A stretch of DNA of 64,000 nt, from the NCBI GenBank assembly GCA_949775045.1, contig OX459097.1, forward strand, positions 9,632,619 through 9,696,618, in the 5' to 3' direction. This DNA is from Metridium senile (taxonomy: Eukaryota; Cnidaria; Anthozoa; Actiniaria; Metridiidae). Shown here one piece after another: positions 45,057 through 55,544 of the stretch (the first letter of the stretch is position 1; each line of letters opens with the position of its first letter). The notes beneath the pieces are model-generated. The model was not told the origin of the DNA, ran no database searches, and saw only the letters and a list, made by a program, of their open reading frames with translations. Position numbers and translations under genes: made by a program.

Positions 45057-45095
45057 AAGAGTGCAAACACTATATCCATGAAATAACATGAAATT
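45057..45095. mobile_element. One end of an AGAGTGC...ATGAAAT MITE
   Basis: AGAGTGCAAACACTATATCC followed by ATGAAAT resembles the left terminus of the element at 51039-51300 and of the 39136 family. No partner end is found nearby. Confidence 0.5.
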
Positions 45096-45139
45096 CCTTT
45101 CATAAATTTTCCTCAAATTTGTGTAAATTTAAGCCCTGT

Positions 45140-45330
45140 TTTCCAACATTTTTTCTATTGTTCTCGTGTTCAACAAACCGTATCGCAGAATTTTGTGTTC
45201 GTTTGAGCGACCCCCATCCAACATCATCTCTTAATACGGGCCCAACATGTTGGACCAACATTGTTGCGATACGGTTTGTTGAACACGAGAACAAAAGAAA
45301 TGTTGGATGATGTTTCAGTCCAACATATCA
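45140..45330. mobile_element. Foldback element (GTTCTCGTGTTCAACAAACC arms)
   Basis: TTCTCGTGTTCAACAAACCG and TATCGCA at the left are mirrored by TGCGATACGGTTTGTTGAAC and ACGAGAAC. The outer CCAACATTTTTTCT is mirrored by AAAGAAATGTTGG. Inner CCAACATGTTGG is itself palindromic. Confidence 0.8.
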
Positions 45331-45702
45331 AGGGGATATCTTTGTCAAGCTCTTAAAAGTCTTTAAAAAGTCGCAAAATCTCTCAAGAATCTTGAAAGTA
45401 CTCAAATGATTCACATTAGCTATAGTAGAATCCTAAGTGGGCGATAAAATTGACCACAAAGTATACTTAAAGGATTAAAGTACAATTATCAATTAATTTG
45501 TCAAACTTTTAGTTTGATAAACAAATAAGATTTCATCGTAGAAAGTAATATAGTGAAGGCACTAATTATAAATCTCTGAAGCAAAAATCTAATAGTCAAA
45601 GTAAAGTAGTCAAAGAGGCAAACACAAAACAAATGAAATTAAAGACTATATACAAATGTTGTGTTAAAGGAGGTTGTCACTGATTTGAAAATAATACTGA
45701 AG

Positions 45703-45745
45703 TTTCTTGACGTTTCGACCGCTTATTGCAGTCTTCATCAGTAGA
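45703..45745 (-). ncRNA. Hammerhead-like ribozyme core, best copy
   Basis: Minus strand: CTGATGA, one A, then a six-pair helix II GACTGC-AATAA-GCGGTC, then GAAAC and GTC (two-pair helix III A-U and C-G). Helix I candidates TTCT before and AGAA after the core pair with a first-position A-A mismatch. Such minimal helix III hammerheads are known in Penelope-type retroelements. This copy is tail-only, with no nearby reverse transcriptase. Confidence 0.55.
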
Positions 45746-45749
45746 ACGA

Positions 45750-46300
45750 CTGGCTATGTACCTATGTTATGGCTATGTATACCTATGATGTGGCCTTAAA
45801 TCTCCCTAAATCGCTTAAAATGTCGCCTGTGATCTTCCTATATTTTTCTAAAATCGCCTTAAAACGCCTTAAATTGCACTAAGTTGCATTAAGTAACGGC
45901 GACTTTAAAAAGACCCGATTGCATTTGTCAATTGCACGAAACTTTATTATTTTCAAATCAGTGACAGCCCCCACGCTGAACAATTATTATGCCTGGTTAC
46001 AAAGTCTTCAACTATACCAATGTGTATTTGTCCAAAATCTATTCAAGCGTAATGCCTTCATTCATTAATAAGTTTGTAGTAGTAATTAGTAGATCTATTT
46101 TACATAATTAATTAATTAATTTATATTTTCACGGTAGACAATATAGAATAGTCTAGAGTTGTTTTAACACCAAATTAAAACATGCAAAGGTGCCGAGAGT
46201 TTCATTAATTGTCAAGTATTTGACAAATGAAGAGAACACGCTATTTTAGAGTTGATTTCTCAACGACCACCCCATGCATTAACCACGGCTATTTTATTAA
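45750..46300. other. Gene-free segment
   Basis: 45775-45900 has a short repetitive stretch (AAATCGCCTTAAAACGCCTT). Nothing else is recognised. Confidence 0.4.
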
Positions 46301-46544
46301 TATAGTGATAGACGCGTCCGTTTTTCGTACATTTTTTGGGAAGAAGCCATTTTAGTAAAATGGAGAATCGCATCAGCGTTGATTTCTCTTAAGTGGTCCA
46401 TTTTTTCGCACTATTTTAGTAGAGCAAAACGCATCTGTCATTTTGCGTCAGTTTAGTGAAGAAGCTCTAGTTTGTATTTCGCGCCATTTCAACAAATTCA
46501 GACGCGACCGTGTTTTTGCGGCGCCGAGATATTTATAAGATTTC

Positions 46545-47300
46545 TTCACAAGGAAAGTTACGACACAGGTATCCCAATGTGTTTATATTTGTTTAAATTT
46601 GCGGGGTTACCTGTAGCCATAGCAACAACACGTACAAGATAAATAACGGCAATGAGAATAACTGTTTTACATAAATACACGGGATATTATTTCTAAAAAT
46701 AACCAGTCTCTTTCATATTAATAATTTTGTGATTCTTCACAAGGAAAGTTACGACACAGGTATCCCAATGTGTTTATATTTGTTTATATTTGCGGGGTTA
46801 CCTGTAGCCATAGCAACAACACGTACAAGAGAAATAACGGCAATGAGAATAACTGTTTTACATAAATACACGGGATATTATTTCTAAAAATAACCAGTCT
46901 CTTTCATATTAATAATTTTGTGATTCTTCACAAGGAAAGTTACGACACAGGCATCCCAATGTGTTTATATTTGTTTATATTTCCTGTTTACCTGTAACTA
47001 TAGCAACAACACGTACAAGAGAAATAACGTCAATGAGAAGAACTGTTTTATATAAATACACGGGATATTATTTCTAAAAATAACCAGTCTCTTTCATATT
47101 AATAATTTTGTGATTCTTCACAAGGAAAGTTACGACACAGGCATCCCAATGTGTTTATATTTGTTTATATTTCCTGTTTACCTGTAACTATAGCAACAAC
47201 ACGTACAAGAGAAATAACGTCAATGAGAAGAACTGTTTTATATAAATACACGGGATATTATTTCTAAAAATAACCAGTCTCTTTCATATTAATAATTTCG
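46545..47300. repeat. Satellite, four 190-bp units
   Basis: CTTCACAAGGAAAGTTACGA starts at 46545, 46735, 46926 and 47116. Units share GGTATCCCAATGTGTTTATA, CCATAGCAACAACACGTACA and ACACGGGATATTATTTC. The last two are nearly identical to each other (GCATCCC, TTTCCTGTTTACC), as are the first two, indicating stepwise duplication. Confidence 0.95.
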
Positions 47301-48530
47301 TATATCCAAAGGCGTGCAAATCTCTGCAGCAGATTATAATACGGATAATGATAATATTTAACTGAGGGAACCTACTCGAAAAGGCGATTTTCAGTAGCTA
47401 GGGTCCTAAAATAAATACAAATAAGTATATAAAAAGTACAGAACAGTATGATAAAATTATAAAAATACTTAAAAACTGAAATAAAAAATACTAAAAAATA
47501 GTCATATAATGAAAATTAATATAATTAAAAAAATGATGCTTTTTTCATCGCCATTTTCAATTTATTATCTTCATATATTATTATTAAAATACTAAATATT
47601 TAGATCAGACAGTCAACTTAAAGTAAGTTCATTAAAAAATTGAACATTCTATTTTATTTGTTAATGAATATCCAAACAACATAAAACCAATTATTATTTT
47701 ACTAGGCAAACACACGGAAAACTTTTCATTGAACCGAATATATGACGCGCCTGTCAAATAAATTAATAATATTATAAAGTTCTACTCCGTTTAGTTTTAT
47801 CACCAAAAGTTATATAATTGAAGCATTTAATAAAACCAGAATAATTATTACCTATAGTTTTTATTATTTATTTTTTGTGCCTATTTAATCAAAATCCAGC
47901 CCTTCAAAATTTAAGCCCTATGATTGGATGAAATTATCACGTGAACGGTGACCAGCCTCGATCCTCTGGTCCAAATTACACAACCAGAAACATCGATCCA
48001 TCGATCCAATACAAAGCAAGCATTAGTTAGTATTATTATGGTTGTATTAACTTTGGTTGACAAGAAAATTGCTGAACATTCCGCTTCATACACGAAGGGA
48101 ACTACACTGACGAATCTGTCATTTCTCTACAGGATTCAGTTTGGGGAAGAAACTGAATGATCCTAAAAAATATCGAGTAATGCTTTTCACCTAAAAATCG
48201 CAGAGGCAAGGCCATTTTTAGTGAAAACAATATCGAGTGATTTATTAAAAAATATCTTGCCATTTGTCTAACTAAAAAACAATTGAGTAGACTAAACATT
48301 GGACCTTCCCATTGATTAAAATGGTCCGACCCTTATAAACAATTACTGAGAAGTTAATGACAATTAGATTATTTAGTTCAATATGCCCTATAATCATTCT
48401 GGTCTAATATTTTGGATTTCATACTTGAAAACTTATATATGGATGCATTCAGATTGGAGAGGTTTTTAAAGTTTCTAATCGAATCTCCCGGCTTAAACAT
48501 GCTTAGTACAAATCTGCTGGTCCATTCGGT
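47301..48530. other. Gene-free AT-rich segment
   Basis: A-rich low complexity around 47400-47560. The short ORFs on both strands near 47910-48300 overlap each other in opposite sense and have no recognisable domain. Confidence 0.45.
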
Positions 48531-49250
48531 CATTTCAAACGTTGCCTATTTGGACTTTAATTATGAAGCTCTTCCATGCATGCATGGGATCGTTTTATTT
48601 AAGCTTGTTCAAATCTACTACAATTATTCTGAGCTATTCATTTCAAACGTTGCCTATTTGGACTTTAACTATAAAGCTCTTCCATGCATGGGATCGTTTC
48701 GTTAAAGCCTCTAAGAGAATCTCCTTAAGCATGCTTAGTTCAAATCTACTATAATTAATCTGGTCTATTCATTTCAAACGTTGCCTATTTGGACGTCCTT
48801 TAATTATAAAGCTCTTCCATGCATGGGATCGTTTTGTTTAAGTCTCTTATAAAGCATGCTTAGTTCAAATCTACTATAATTAATCTGGTCTATTCATTTC
48901 AAACGTTGCCTATTTGGACTTTAATTATAAAGCTCTTCCATGCATGGGATCGTTTTGTTAAAGTCTCTTAAGCATGCTTAGTTCAAATCTACTATAATTA
49001 ATCTGGTCTATTCATTTCAAACGTTGCCTATTTGGACTTTAATTATAAAGCTCTTCCATGCATGGGATCGTTTTGTTAAAGTCTCTTAAGCATGCTTAGT
49101 TCAAATCTACTATAATTAATCTGGTCTATTCTGTCATTTCAAACTTGGACTTTAATTATAAAGCTGTTCTATGCATGGGATCGTTTTGTTAAAGTCTCCA
49201 AGAGAATCTCCTTAAGCATGCTTTATAGTTCAAATGTAGAATAATTAATC
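48531..49250. repeat. Satellite, six units of 108-131 bp
   Basis: CATTTCAAACGTTGCCTATT starts at 48531, 48639, 48770, 48895 and 49013, with a shortened form at 49135. Each unit carries GACTTTAATTATAAAGCTCT, TCCATGCATGGGATCGTTTT and AAGCATGCTTAGTTCAAATC. The words CCATGCATGG and AAGCATGCTT are palindromes in every unit. Confidence 0.95.
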
Positions 49251-49800
49251 TGTCAATTCTAGCTTTATTAATTTACAAGTTTACTGAACACGCCCTTGGT
49301 GTAATGTGTCGGAAATCTATATTGACTTGTGTCAAGTCGTCCAATTCAATTCAATTTGGACTGTATGGTCAATGATCAGTGCATTTGGACTTATGAAAAA
49401 GTAATGGTTTTAGACATTTATGATTTAAAGGGTGTTTGATATGATGAGTCAAGCTATTAGAGAAAACGCGGTGGCTGTCAAAATAAGCTAGCTAGAAATC
49501 CACCTGCTTGTAATGAAGAGATTTGGTCAAGAAGCCAGGGTAAAGACGCAACAGTGTAAAGAAAACCACTGAATTCTATGAAATATATCTTCTACTTTTC
49601 TAAACATTTCTCTAAAATGAAAACTAATGTTATTAACAAGATAACTGAATACACTTTGTTTCACAGTACGTGAATGGGAACCACTCTAATTTGATCATGA
49701 CCACCACACTTGAATAGTTTTTGCACTGTTACACGGGCTGAAGAAAACAACTCTAATCTAACTATATCACATCAGTTTGGTAAATGCACTCAGAACTCAG
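49251..49800. other. Gene-free segment
   Basis: No exon, repeat unit or RNA gene seen. Confidence 0.4.
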
Positions 49801-49803
49801 AGT

Positions 49804-49909
49804 ACAGTGGAACCCCGCCTTACGGCCACCCGCTTAATACGGCCACCCCGTTAATTCGGCCACTTTGGGCTGTCCCTTTGGTGGCCGGATTAACGGGGTT
49901 CCACTGTAT
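49804..49909. mobile_element. 106-bp mariner-type palindromic MITE
   Basis: TACAGTGGAACCCCGCCTTA at the left and TAACGGGGTTCCACTGTA at the right, with CGGCCACCCCGTTAATTCGG inside. CAGTGG ends bounded by TA fit the Tc1/mariner group. A single end is also at 38330-38362. Confidence 0.85.
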
Positions 49910-50383
49910 TTTCACAGACTGCAAAATTTGTGAAAGTGTCGCCTCTCTTCGCATTCATTGTTTATATGATGATGGTTATCTAGCTATTTTGTTGGCTGCA
50001 GACCAATAACTAGTCTTATTTTCGCGCCATTTTTGCTTGACGCGTCAATTTTCATTGCATATTGACTTATTTCTAAATATGTTGACAGAGTGAACGGTGA
50101 ATGACGAACGGAGATTGTGCGACCCAAAGGAACTGTGGGACTTTTGATGTTGATTATCTATACTTCTTTTGTACAAGAAAACAAATTTACTGCACCTAGT
50201 AAAGAAGAGCTTCAATTGATGTAAATGTAAATGCTGTTCTATAGTAGTATTATAGCGTTTAAGTGCGGCGCTTATTCGAGTACATACGGTAAGCTGTATT
50301 TGAATGAGAAATGTTATTAAATAAATGTGATCCAATGTGGCGTTTATATGTTTATATAGTGCATGTTTGTGTTATATGACCAT

Positions 50384-50537
50384 ACCAAGTTGTTATTGTG
50401 GTAGATGATGAACAAATGTTTCTTTAAAAAACGTGCAATAAATCACAAATCAAGTCCATGTAACCAACATCCTTTGCAGACTTTAGAGTGTGGACTGTAG
50501 CTCCGGCTGCGACAACGATCTTTGAAATAGGTGTATA
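50384..50537. mobile_element. Right half of a TATACACC-type family 5 MITE
   Basis: Matches the family 5 element read inverse: CAAGTTGTTATTGTGGTAGA, GCAATAAATCACAAATCAAG, ACATCCTTTGCAGACTTTAG and the terminus TTTGAAATAGGTGTATA. The other half is missing. Confidence 0.75.
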
Positions 50538-50654
50538 AGAAAACTAGCAAAATGGGGTGGTTGTCCTATGTAACGATCCCAAGCACCTTTGCGGGGCTTA
50601 ACTCGTCCCAGGTCACATCATCTCTCCGGCCATTCTGAATTGGTGAATACTCCT

Positions 50655-50810
50655 TTTCACATGCAGTTCCATTTAGTGACCACGAATGATAGTTCCAAGT
50701 CGAGGCTCCAGTTGCTGCACATGATAAATTAAAATTTTGCTATGCGCAGCAACTGGAACCTCAACCTGGAACTATTATTCGTGGTCACTGAACGGAACTG
50801 TTAAAAGAAC
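50655..50810. mobile_element. Foldback MITE (CAGTTCC...GTGACCACGAATGATAG arms)
   Basis: CAGTTCCATTTAGTGACCAC and GAATGATAGTTCCAAGTCGA are mirrored by GGAACTATTATTCGTGGTCA and CTGAACGGAACTG. Inner CAGTTGCTGC is mirrored by GCAGCAACTG. Confidence 0.85.
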
Positions 50811-50939
50811 TATTGACAAAAAGTCTAATAACAATTTGCCAACAAATATTACATAGTATATGTACAATATTCTCAATTATTTGAAGATCCCTAGTGTAAC
50901 TGTGGACGTTGGGGCGTAAACATTGTCCGGCAATAAATA

Positions 50940-50958
50940 CAATAATAATAATAATAAT

Positions 50959-50994
<36 letters not shown>

Positions 50995-51030
50995 AATAAT
51001 AATAATATAATAAATATAAATAATATAAAT
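50940..51030. repeat. (AAT)n(AAC)n(AAT)n microsatellite
   Basis: AATAATAAT, then about ten ACA-type units, then AATAATAAT. Hydrophobic ORFs on the minus strand here are translation of the repeat. Confidence 0.95.
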
Positions 51031-51038
51031 ATTATTAG

Positions 51039-51300
51039 AGTGCACACCATATATCCGTGAAACAACTACTAACTTTGTAGTGCATAATAGTATTTAGTTA
51101 TCAACTAGTTTGTTATCAACTAACTAAGATTTCACTCAGGCGTAAATCATACAAAGAAACACAAAGGCAGCTAATTATGTGACTATTGTTCTTTGCACTG
51201 TTCCACTCCAGTGCTATATTTCCACTAGTTTGTACATAATAGTGAAATTAGACAATACATATTATGTTTTATTTCACGGATATATGGCGTGCACTCTATT
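51039..51300. mobile_element. MITE with AGAGTGCACACCATATATCC ends
   Basis: The left AGAGTGCACACCATATATCC and GTGAAA are mirrored by TTTCACGGATATATGGCGTG and CACTCT. Inner words GTAGTGCATAATAGT and TACATAATAGTG are partly mirrored. Confidence 0.8.
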
Positions 51301-51569
51301 ATATTATCATTATAAGTAAATACAATGTCCACATCAACAACTAAACGCCATAGCTATAATATTAATTCTTTAATTTTTACTATAAAACGCTATTTTATTA
51401 TCTATTTACAAATTTTCTAAGAACTATTTCAACAATGATTACTCTAAATTTAGTAGATCCACGGCCAATATCAAAATATTTAAAACGCAATCGAATATAA
51501 AAGTATTCTCAAGTTTTTGTTTTTAACAAAAATACAAGAAATTATTTCCAAAAATATATTTTTTTCTTA

Positions 51570-51650
51570 AAATAAAGAATAACGCTAGAATTCGACGTTT
51601 CGCAGTCATGCTGACTGCATGCAAAACGTCGAATTCTAGCGTTATTCTTT
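51570..51650. mobile_element. Short perfect foldback (AATAACGCTAGAATTCGACG arms)
   Basis: AAAGAATAACGCTAGAATTC and GACGTTTCGCAGTCA are mirrored by TGACTGCATGCAAAACGTCG and AATTCTAGCGTTATTCTTT. It includes a GACGTTTCG word as in the Penelope tails, but no CTGANGA core. Confidence 0.75.
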
Positions 51651-52425
51651 ATATAGTTTTATTCTTTATTGAAATGCGATTGGCTGATACAGAATAGAAA
51701 TATGGCGAATAATTATTGTTCGTTACTGACATACATACACGTGAAAACCAAACTGACAAAGTGACGAACCATAACGAGGCTAGGCTGTCAAGAACAATAA
51801 TTAGTCGACATATTTCGATTCGGTACAGTTATTTTAGAAAAATATAGACAGAGCACAATAAAATCGATAGAATACTAACAAATTGAAAACTGACCCTCCC
51901 CTTCTATGTAAGACAATAATGCTGCTTTCTTTCTATTCTACGTAAGCATACAATCCCCTCTCCTCCCCTCTTCGGTTTCACAGTTGAATCACAAAATGTC
52001 CAAAAAAAATAAAAAAGGTTCATATATTAAAAAGCCTTTGGGTGGTGGTGAATTTTACAGCATGAGTTTTGCAATGTAATTAAGCTTTATGATACTAGCA
52101 AAGTTAAAGTCACACCATTTGTGATAGGAGACACGTGTACAGTGCAAATGAAACGACGACAATAAAAGCTATAGTTTAAAAACTTTAAGCCTCTTTCTTT
52201 AGCTTCAATAAAAGCGACTTCCTCGTATATGATGTGTAATAACAATTTATGTTATCGTTTAAAAAACCTAAATTCCTTTCATCCAGACCAAATTAAAAGT
52301 GCCATTCCTTCAGAGAAAAATTGAAAGTGACATCTTCAACTTTAAATCTTATACGGAGGCTTTTTTAAGGAAGACATTTACTGAATTAAACATTTTTAGT
52401 CATATAAATAGAGAATATGCATAGA
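51651..52425. other. Gene-free segment
   Basis: No coding or repeat signal recognised. Confidence 0.4.
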
Positions 52426-52429
52426 GCGG

Positions 52430-52572
52430 TTCTCATTAACCCGTGAAACACACTTTGGTGTATCGCTCTTTAATGAACATTAATTCCATTGTGTTTTTTT
52501 TTGTTGTTGTTTGAAAATCACGCTGTAACTAATCCACTTAGTATCACGGGTTAATGAAAACAACTCTAAGGA
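52430..52572. mobile_element. MITE with TTAACCCGTGAAACAC ends
   Basis: AGAGCGGTTCTCATTAACCC and GTGAAACACACTTTGGTGTA are mirrored by TATCACGGGTTAATGAAAAC and AACTCT. A second copy is nested inside another MITE at 56088-56226. Confidence 0.85.
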
Positions 52573-52744
52573 AATATATAGTTACCTTGATAATGTATAG
52601 TTTTCTGTTTCTTTATCTCGCAGCTGAGTATTAGTAAATACTAATAAAGTTCTTTGTATTCTATTGTTTAATTAAATCTTTTTTTTACGGATGCGCATAT
52701 ATTACTCGCATTCCAACGTGAAATTCACATTTCTTCATCATGAA

Positions 52745-52890
52745 TTTTTTTTTGGCTCCTTCTGTGTGTACTGGAAACCTATTGTATTCATTGTTAGCTT
52801 CATTCTTTGTTTAATTTAAGTCTTTTGTTATTTCTATAGAATTACGTAGACTGTGTCCAGTACACGGAGAAGGAGCCTTTTTTTTGCACT
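52745..52890. mobile_element. Foldback with TTTTTGGCTCCTTCTGTG arms
   Basis: TTTTTTTTTGGCTCCTTCTG and TGTGTACTGGA at the left are mirrored by TCCAGTACACGGAGAAGGAG and CCTTTTTTTT at the right. Confidence 0.8.
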
Positions 52891-52974
52891 GTTTTGTACA
52901 TTAGTTTTAATGTTCTCGAGCCTTCTTCATTCACGGTAAAATGAATAGTTTGTCTTATTTCAAAAGCCTGATTG

Positions 52975-53098
52975 TAAGGACTAGTTCCAACCTAGCATCT
53001 CACATGTGCTAAATCTAATGCAAATGAGCAAAACCTATTGTTTGAATTCTTGCATTAGATTCGGCACATGTGCGATGCGACGTTTAAACTAGGCCTTT
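52975..53098. mobile_element. Foldback MITE (CTAGTTCCAACCTAGCATCT arms)
   Basis: AGGACTAGTTCCAACCTAGC, ATCTCACATGTGC and AATCTAATGCAA are mirrored by TTGCATTAGATTCGGCACAT and GTGCGATGCGACGTTTAAAC, ending TAGGCCT. Confidence 0.8.
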
Positions 53099-53124
53099 GT
53101 TATGTTTTAAAGCCTGACTATTCT

Positions 53125-53800
53125 AGGGGGCCGTTCACATGAGATAGGGTTAACCTACAATCATTGACAAAACTGTTGGCACGATTGTTGATTTTGTTAT
53201 GTTCCTATATCTGTAATACCCCCCCTCCCCCTGTCAATGTTGCTGGAGGGGTATATGAACCTTGTCAATCGCGGGAAACATTTCCAACTCTTGTACTCTT
53301 TCATGAAAAACAGCAACATTGTATTGGGGGAGGGGGGTAGACAAACTTATCCTCATAAATGAAAAAAATGATAGACCCACAAAAAAGTGTCCGAAATGTG
53401 ATCGTGCCAACACATTTTGGCAATGATTGACAAAACTGTTGGCACGATTGTTGATTTTGTTATGTTCCTATATCTGTAATACCCCCCCTCCCCCTGTCAA
53501 TGTTGCTGGAGGGGTATATGAACCTTGTCAATCGCGGGAAACATTTCCAACTCTTGTACTCTTTCATGAAAAACAGCAACATTGTATTGGGGGAGGGGGG
53601 TAGACAAACTTATCCTCATAAATGAAAAAAATGATAGACCCACAAAAAAGTGTCCGAAATGTGATCGTGCCAACACATTTTGGCAATGATTGTAGGTGTA
53701 GGGCTAACTCTTATTGTTTTCCTTTCTCTGGGGACTCTCAAACAAAAGAGTTAGCCCTGCTAGGAGGGTTACCCTATCTCCATGTAAACTGCCCTTAGAG
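53125..53800. mobile_element. Outer MITE containing a 263-bp perfect tandem dimer
   Basis: The outer ends CCGTTCACATGAGATAGGGT (about 53130) and GGGTTACCCTATCTCCATGT (about 53767) are inverse. Inside, 53163-53425 and 53426-53688 appear identical base for base. Each begins ATTGACAAAACTGTTGGCAC and ends CGTGCCAACACATTTTGGCA. The unit itself is a MITE with those inverted ends and a G-tract/C-tract pair, here present as a head-to-tail dimer. Confidence 0.85.
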
Positions 53801-54140
53801 CCAATTATTACTCGTCGTTTCATAAGCACCGTGGCGATAATATCACTCATATTCACACAGTGAATTAACATGGCGTTGTGGGCCTTGCTTGTTGAACGTG
53901 CCATTTATAAATACAAATTTACAGCTTTTATGTACTGTTAGGACGTTCCTTTTCGCACAGTAATAAATAGAAACTTGATCATCGTCATCCTCGTTATCTC
54001 TTGGATCGTTTATTTCGTCTTTGCCTCATTGGCGTCTTCTGTGAATTGAGGGGAGAGAATGCGTGATAAGTTTAATTGTTTTAGAGAATATTTGACATCA
54101 AATGCGCGCAATCAACGTGTGGCTGAAATAGTTGATGTTT
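53801..54140. other. Gene-free spacer
   Basis: No coding exon or transposon end recognised. Confidence 0.4.
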
Positions 54141-54149
54141 GGATCAAAG

Positions 54150-54314
54150 TGGTGGTGATGATGATGATGTTGATGATGGTGGTGATGATTATGTTGGTTG
54201 TGATGATGATGATGATAATGATGATGATGATTATGTTGGTGGTGGTGATGATGATAAAAATGATGATGTTGATAATGATGATGGTGATGATGGTGGTGAT
54301 GATTATGTTGATTG

Positions 54315-54406
<92 letters not shown>

Positions 54407-54610
54407 ATGGTGGTGGTGATGGTGGTGGTGATGATAATGATGACGTTGATGATGATGATGTTCATGATGGTGGTAAAATGACGATGAAAATAATGACAAA
54501 TATGTTTATAATGATGATGATGATTGTGATTATGATAATAATGATGATGATGTTAATTATGATTATGAAAACGATGATGATAATAATGACCATTATTATT
54601 ATCATTAATG
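54150..54610. repeat. Long GAT/ATG trinucleotide microsatellite
   Basis: About 450 bp of GAT, GGT and AAT units, with an uninterrupted GAT core of roughly 85 bp at 54315-54402. It gives open frames of Met, Asp, Ile or His homopolymers on both strands, which are artefacts. Confidence 0.97.
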
Positions 54611-54735
54611 GAAACTAGCGAGTAAACTATATATATAGTATAGGCTGCATCGGTGATATAAACGGTAGGTAATATAATGAAGTTTGTAACACTGTAAGAA
54701 ATGTTTCGAGCTTTAGCCCTTCGTGGGAGTAAATC
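54610..54735 (-). mobile_element. Penelope-like 3' tail, inverse copy
   Basis: The minus strand reads ACTCCCACGAAGGGCTAAAG, CTCGAAACATTTCTTACAGT and GTTACAAACTTC..., ending CATCGATGCAGCC-like words and GTTTACTCGCTAGTTTC, matching the 40058 and 41155 tails. It abuts the end of the receptor gene. Confidence 0.65.
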
Positions 54736-54762
54736 ATTGTTAATATTATTTACCTTTGATTG

Positions 54763-55544
54763 TCAAACAAGTACGGGTGATTTCTCTGACTTTGAAATTA
54801 CACCCCCATCAATAGCACCGGCAGCACTATCCATAGCGATACTTATTTCATTGACCGGTGAACCACTTGTCCGCGTAAATACCTATAGATATAAAATACA
54901 TCGGTGAGTCAAATGGGAGGAGAAGAGAGGAGAGTTGAATTCGCTTTATTAGCATGATCTGTAAAACTATTACAAGTATTGATAAAGCATATAACACGAA
55001 CAAATATTTTTAACTGATATATAAAGGGATGCTAAAGTAATTGATATAATCCCATAATAATAATGAATTTAAAAACCTATAATATGTTATATATACAATA
55101 TACAATATGAGCGCGCGGCCGATCTGTATGAAACTCCAACGTTAGTTCTTTCATATTCTATTAAAATATGGCCGAGAAAAGTCAAGTTAAAACTTATGCA
55201 AATCAAATCAGGACGATTTTGTATCTGATATACAACCTTCACAGCTATGATTTCTATTGTCCATTTCTCATGAATTATCAGTGAGTTTTGTAAATATATA
55301 CTGATATTAGGAGACTGAAGTGACGTGCAAAAAAGTACAACGTAAGGCAACACAAAGCAGTGTTAAGTGATCAAGTCTACGTACCTGTGAACCAAAAGTC
55401 GGTGATCCTTTTCTTTCTCGGTGAATTAAGAAACCAATAAACCCAATCATAGCTACGGCAAATATACCAAAGATAACCCCTAGTGCAACCAGGCCTGATG
55501 TACTAACCGCTGCGGTCTGGGCCGACTTGGATGTCTTCGTTGGA
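54763..55544 (-). other. Receptor transmembrane exon and cytoplasmic tail
   Basis: Exon 55544-55385 (phase 2 in) encodes a Ser/Thr/Lys-rich juxtamembrane stretch, then the hydrophobic helix GLVALGVIFGIFAVAMIGF continuing IGFLI, then HRERKGSPTFGS. Exon 54882-54763 encodes VFTRTSGSPVNEISIAMDSA and onward to SEKSPVLV and TGA at 54763-54765. The helix sits where TM1 of a GABA-B receptor would start, directly after the WPGG segment, but the chain stops about 50 residues later. The tail has no recognised kinase, cyclase, ITAM or death motif. Confidence 0.75.

Noticed and set aside
46545..47300. CRISPR-like regular repeats
   Set aside because: Whole 190-bp units are alike with no unique spacers, in an animal genome context; a satellite.
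50045..50335. 96-codon minus-strand ORF
   Set aside because: No signal or domain; contains a CCAAAGGAACTGTGGGA word resembling a nearby MITE type, so likely repeat debris.
50785..51065. Hydrophobic ORFs that look like membrane segments
   Set aside because: Translations of AAT/AAC microsatellite repeats.
54059..54618. Long open frames of poly-Met, poly-Asp and poly-His on both strands
   Set aside because: Pure translation of a GAT microsatellite; no codon structure, start context or splice sites.
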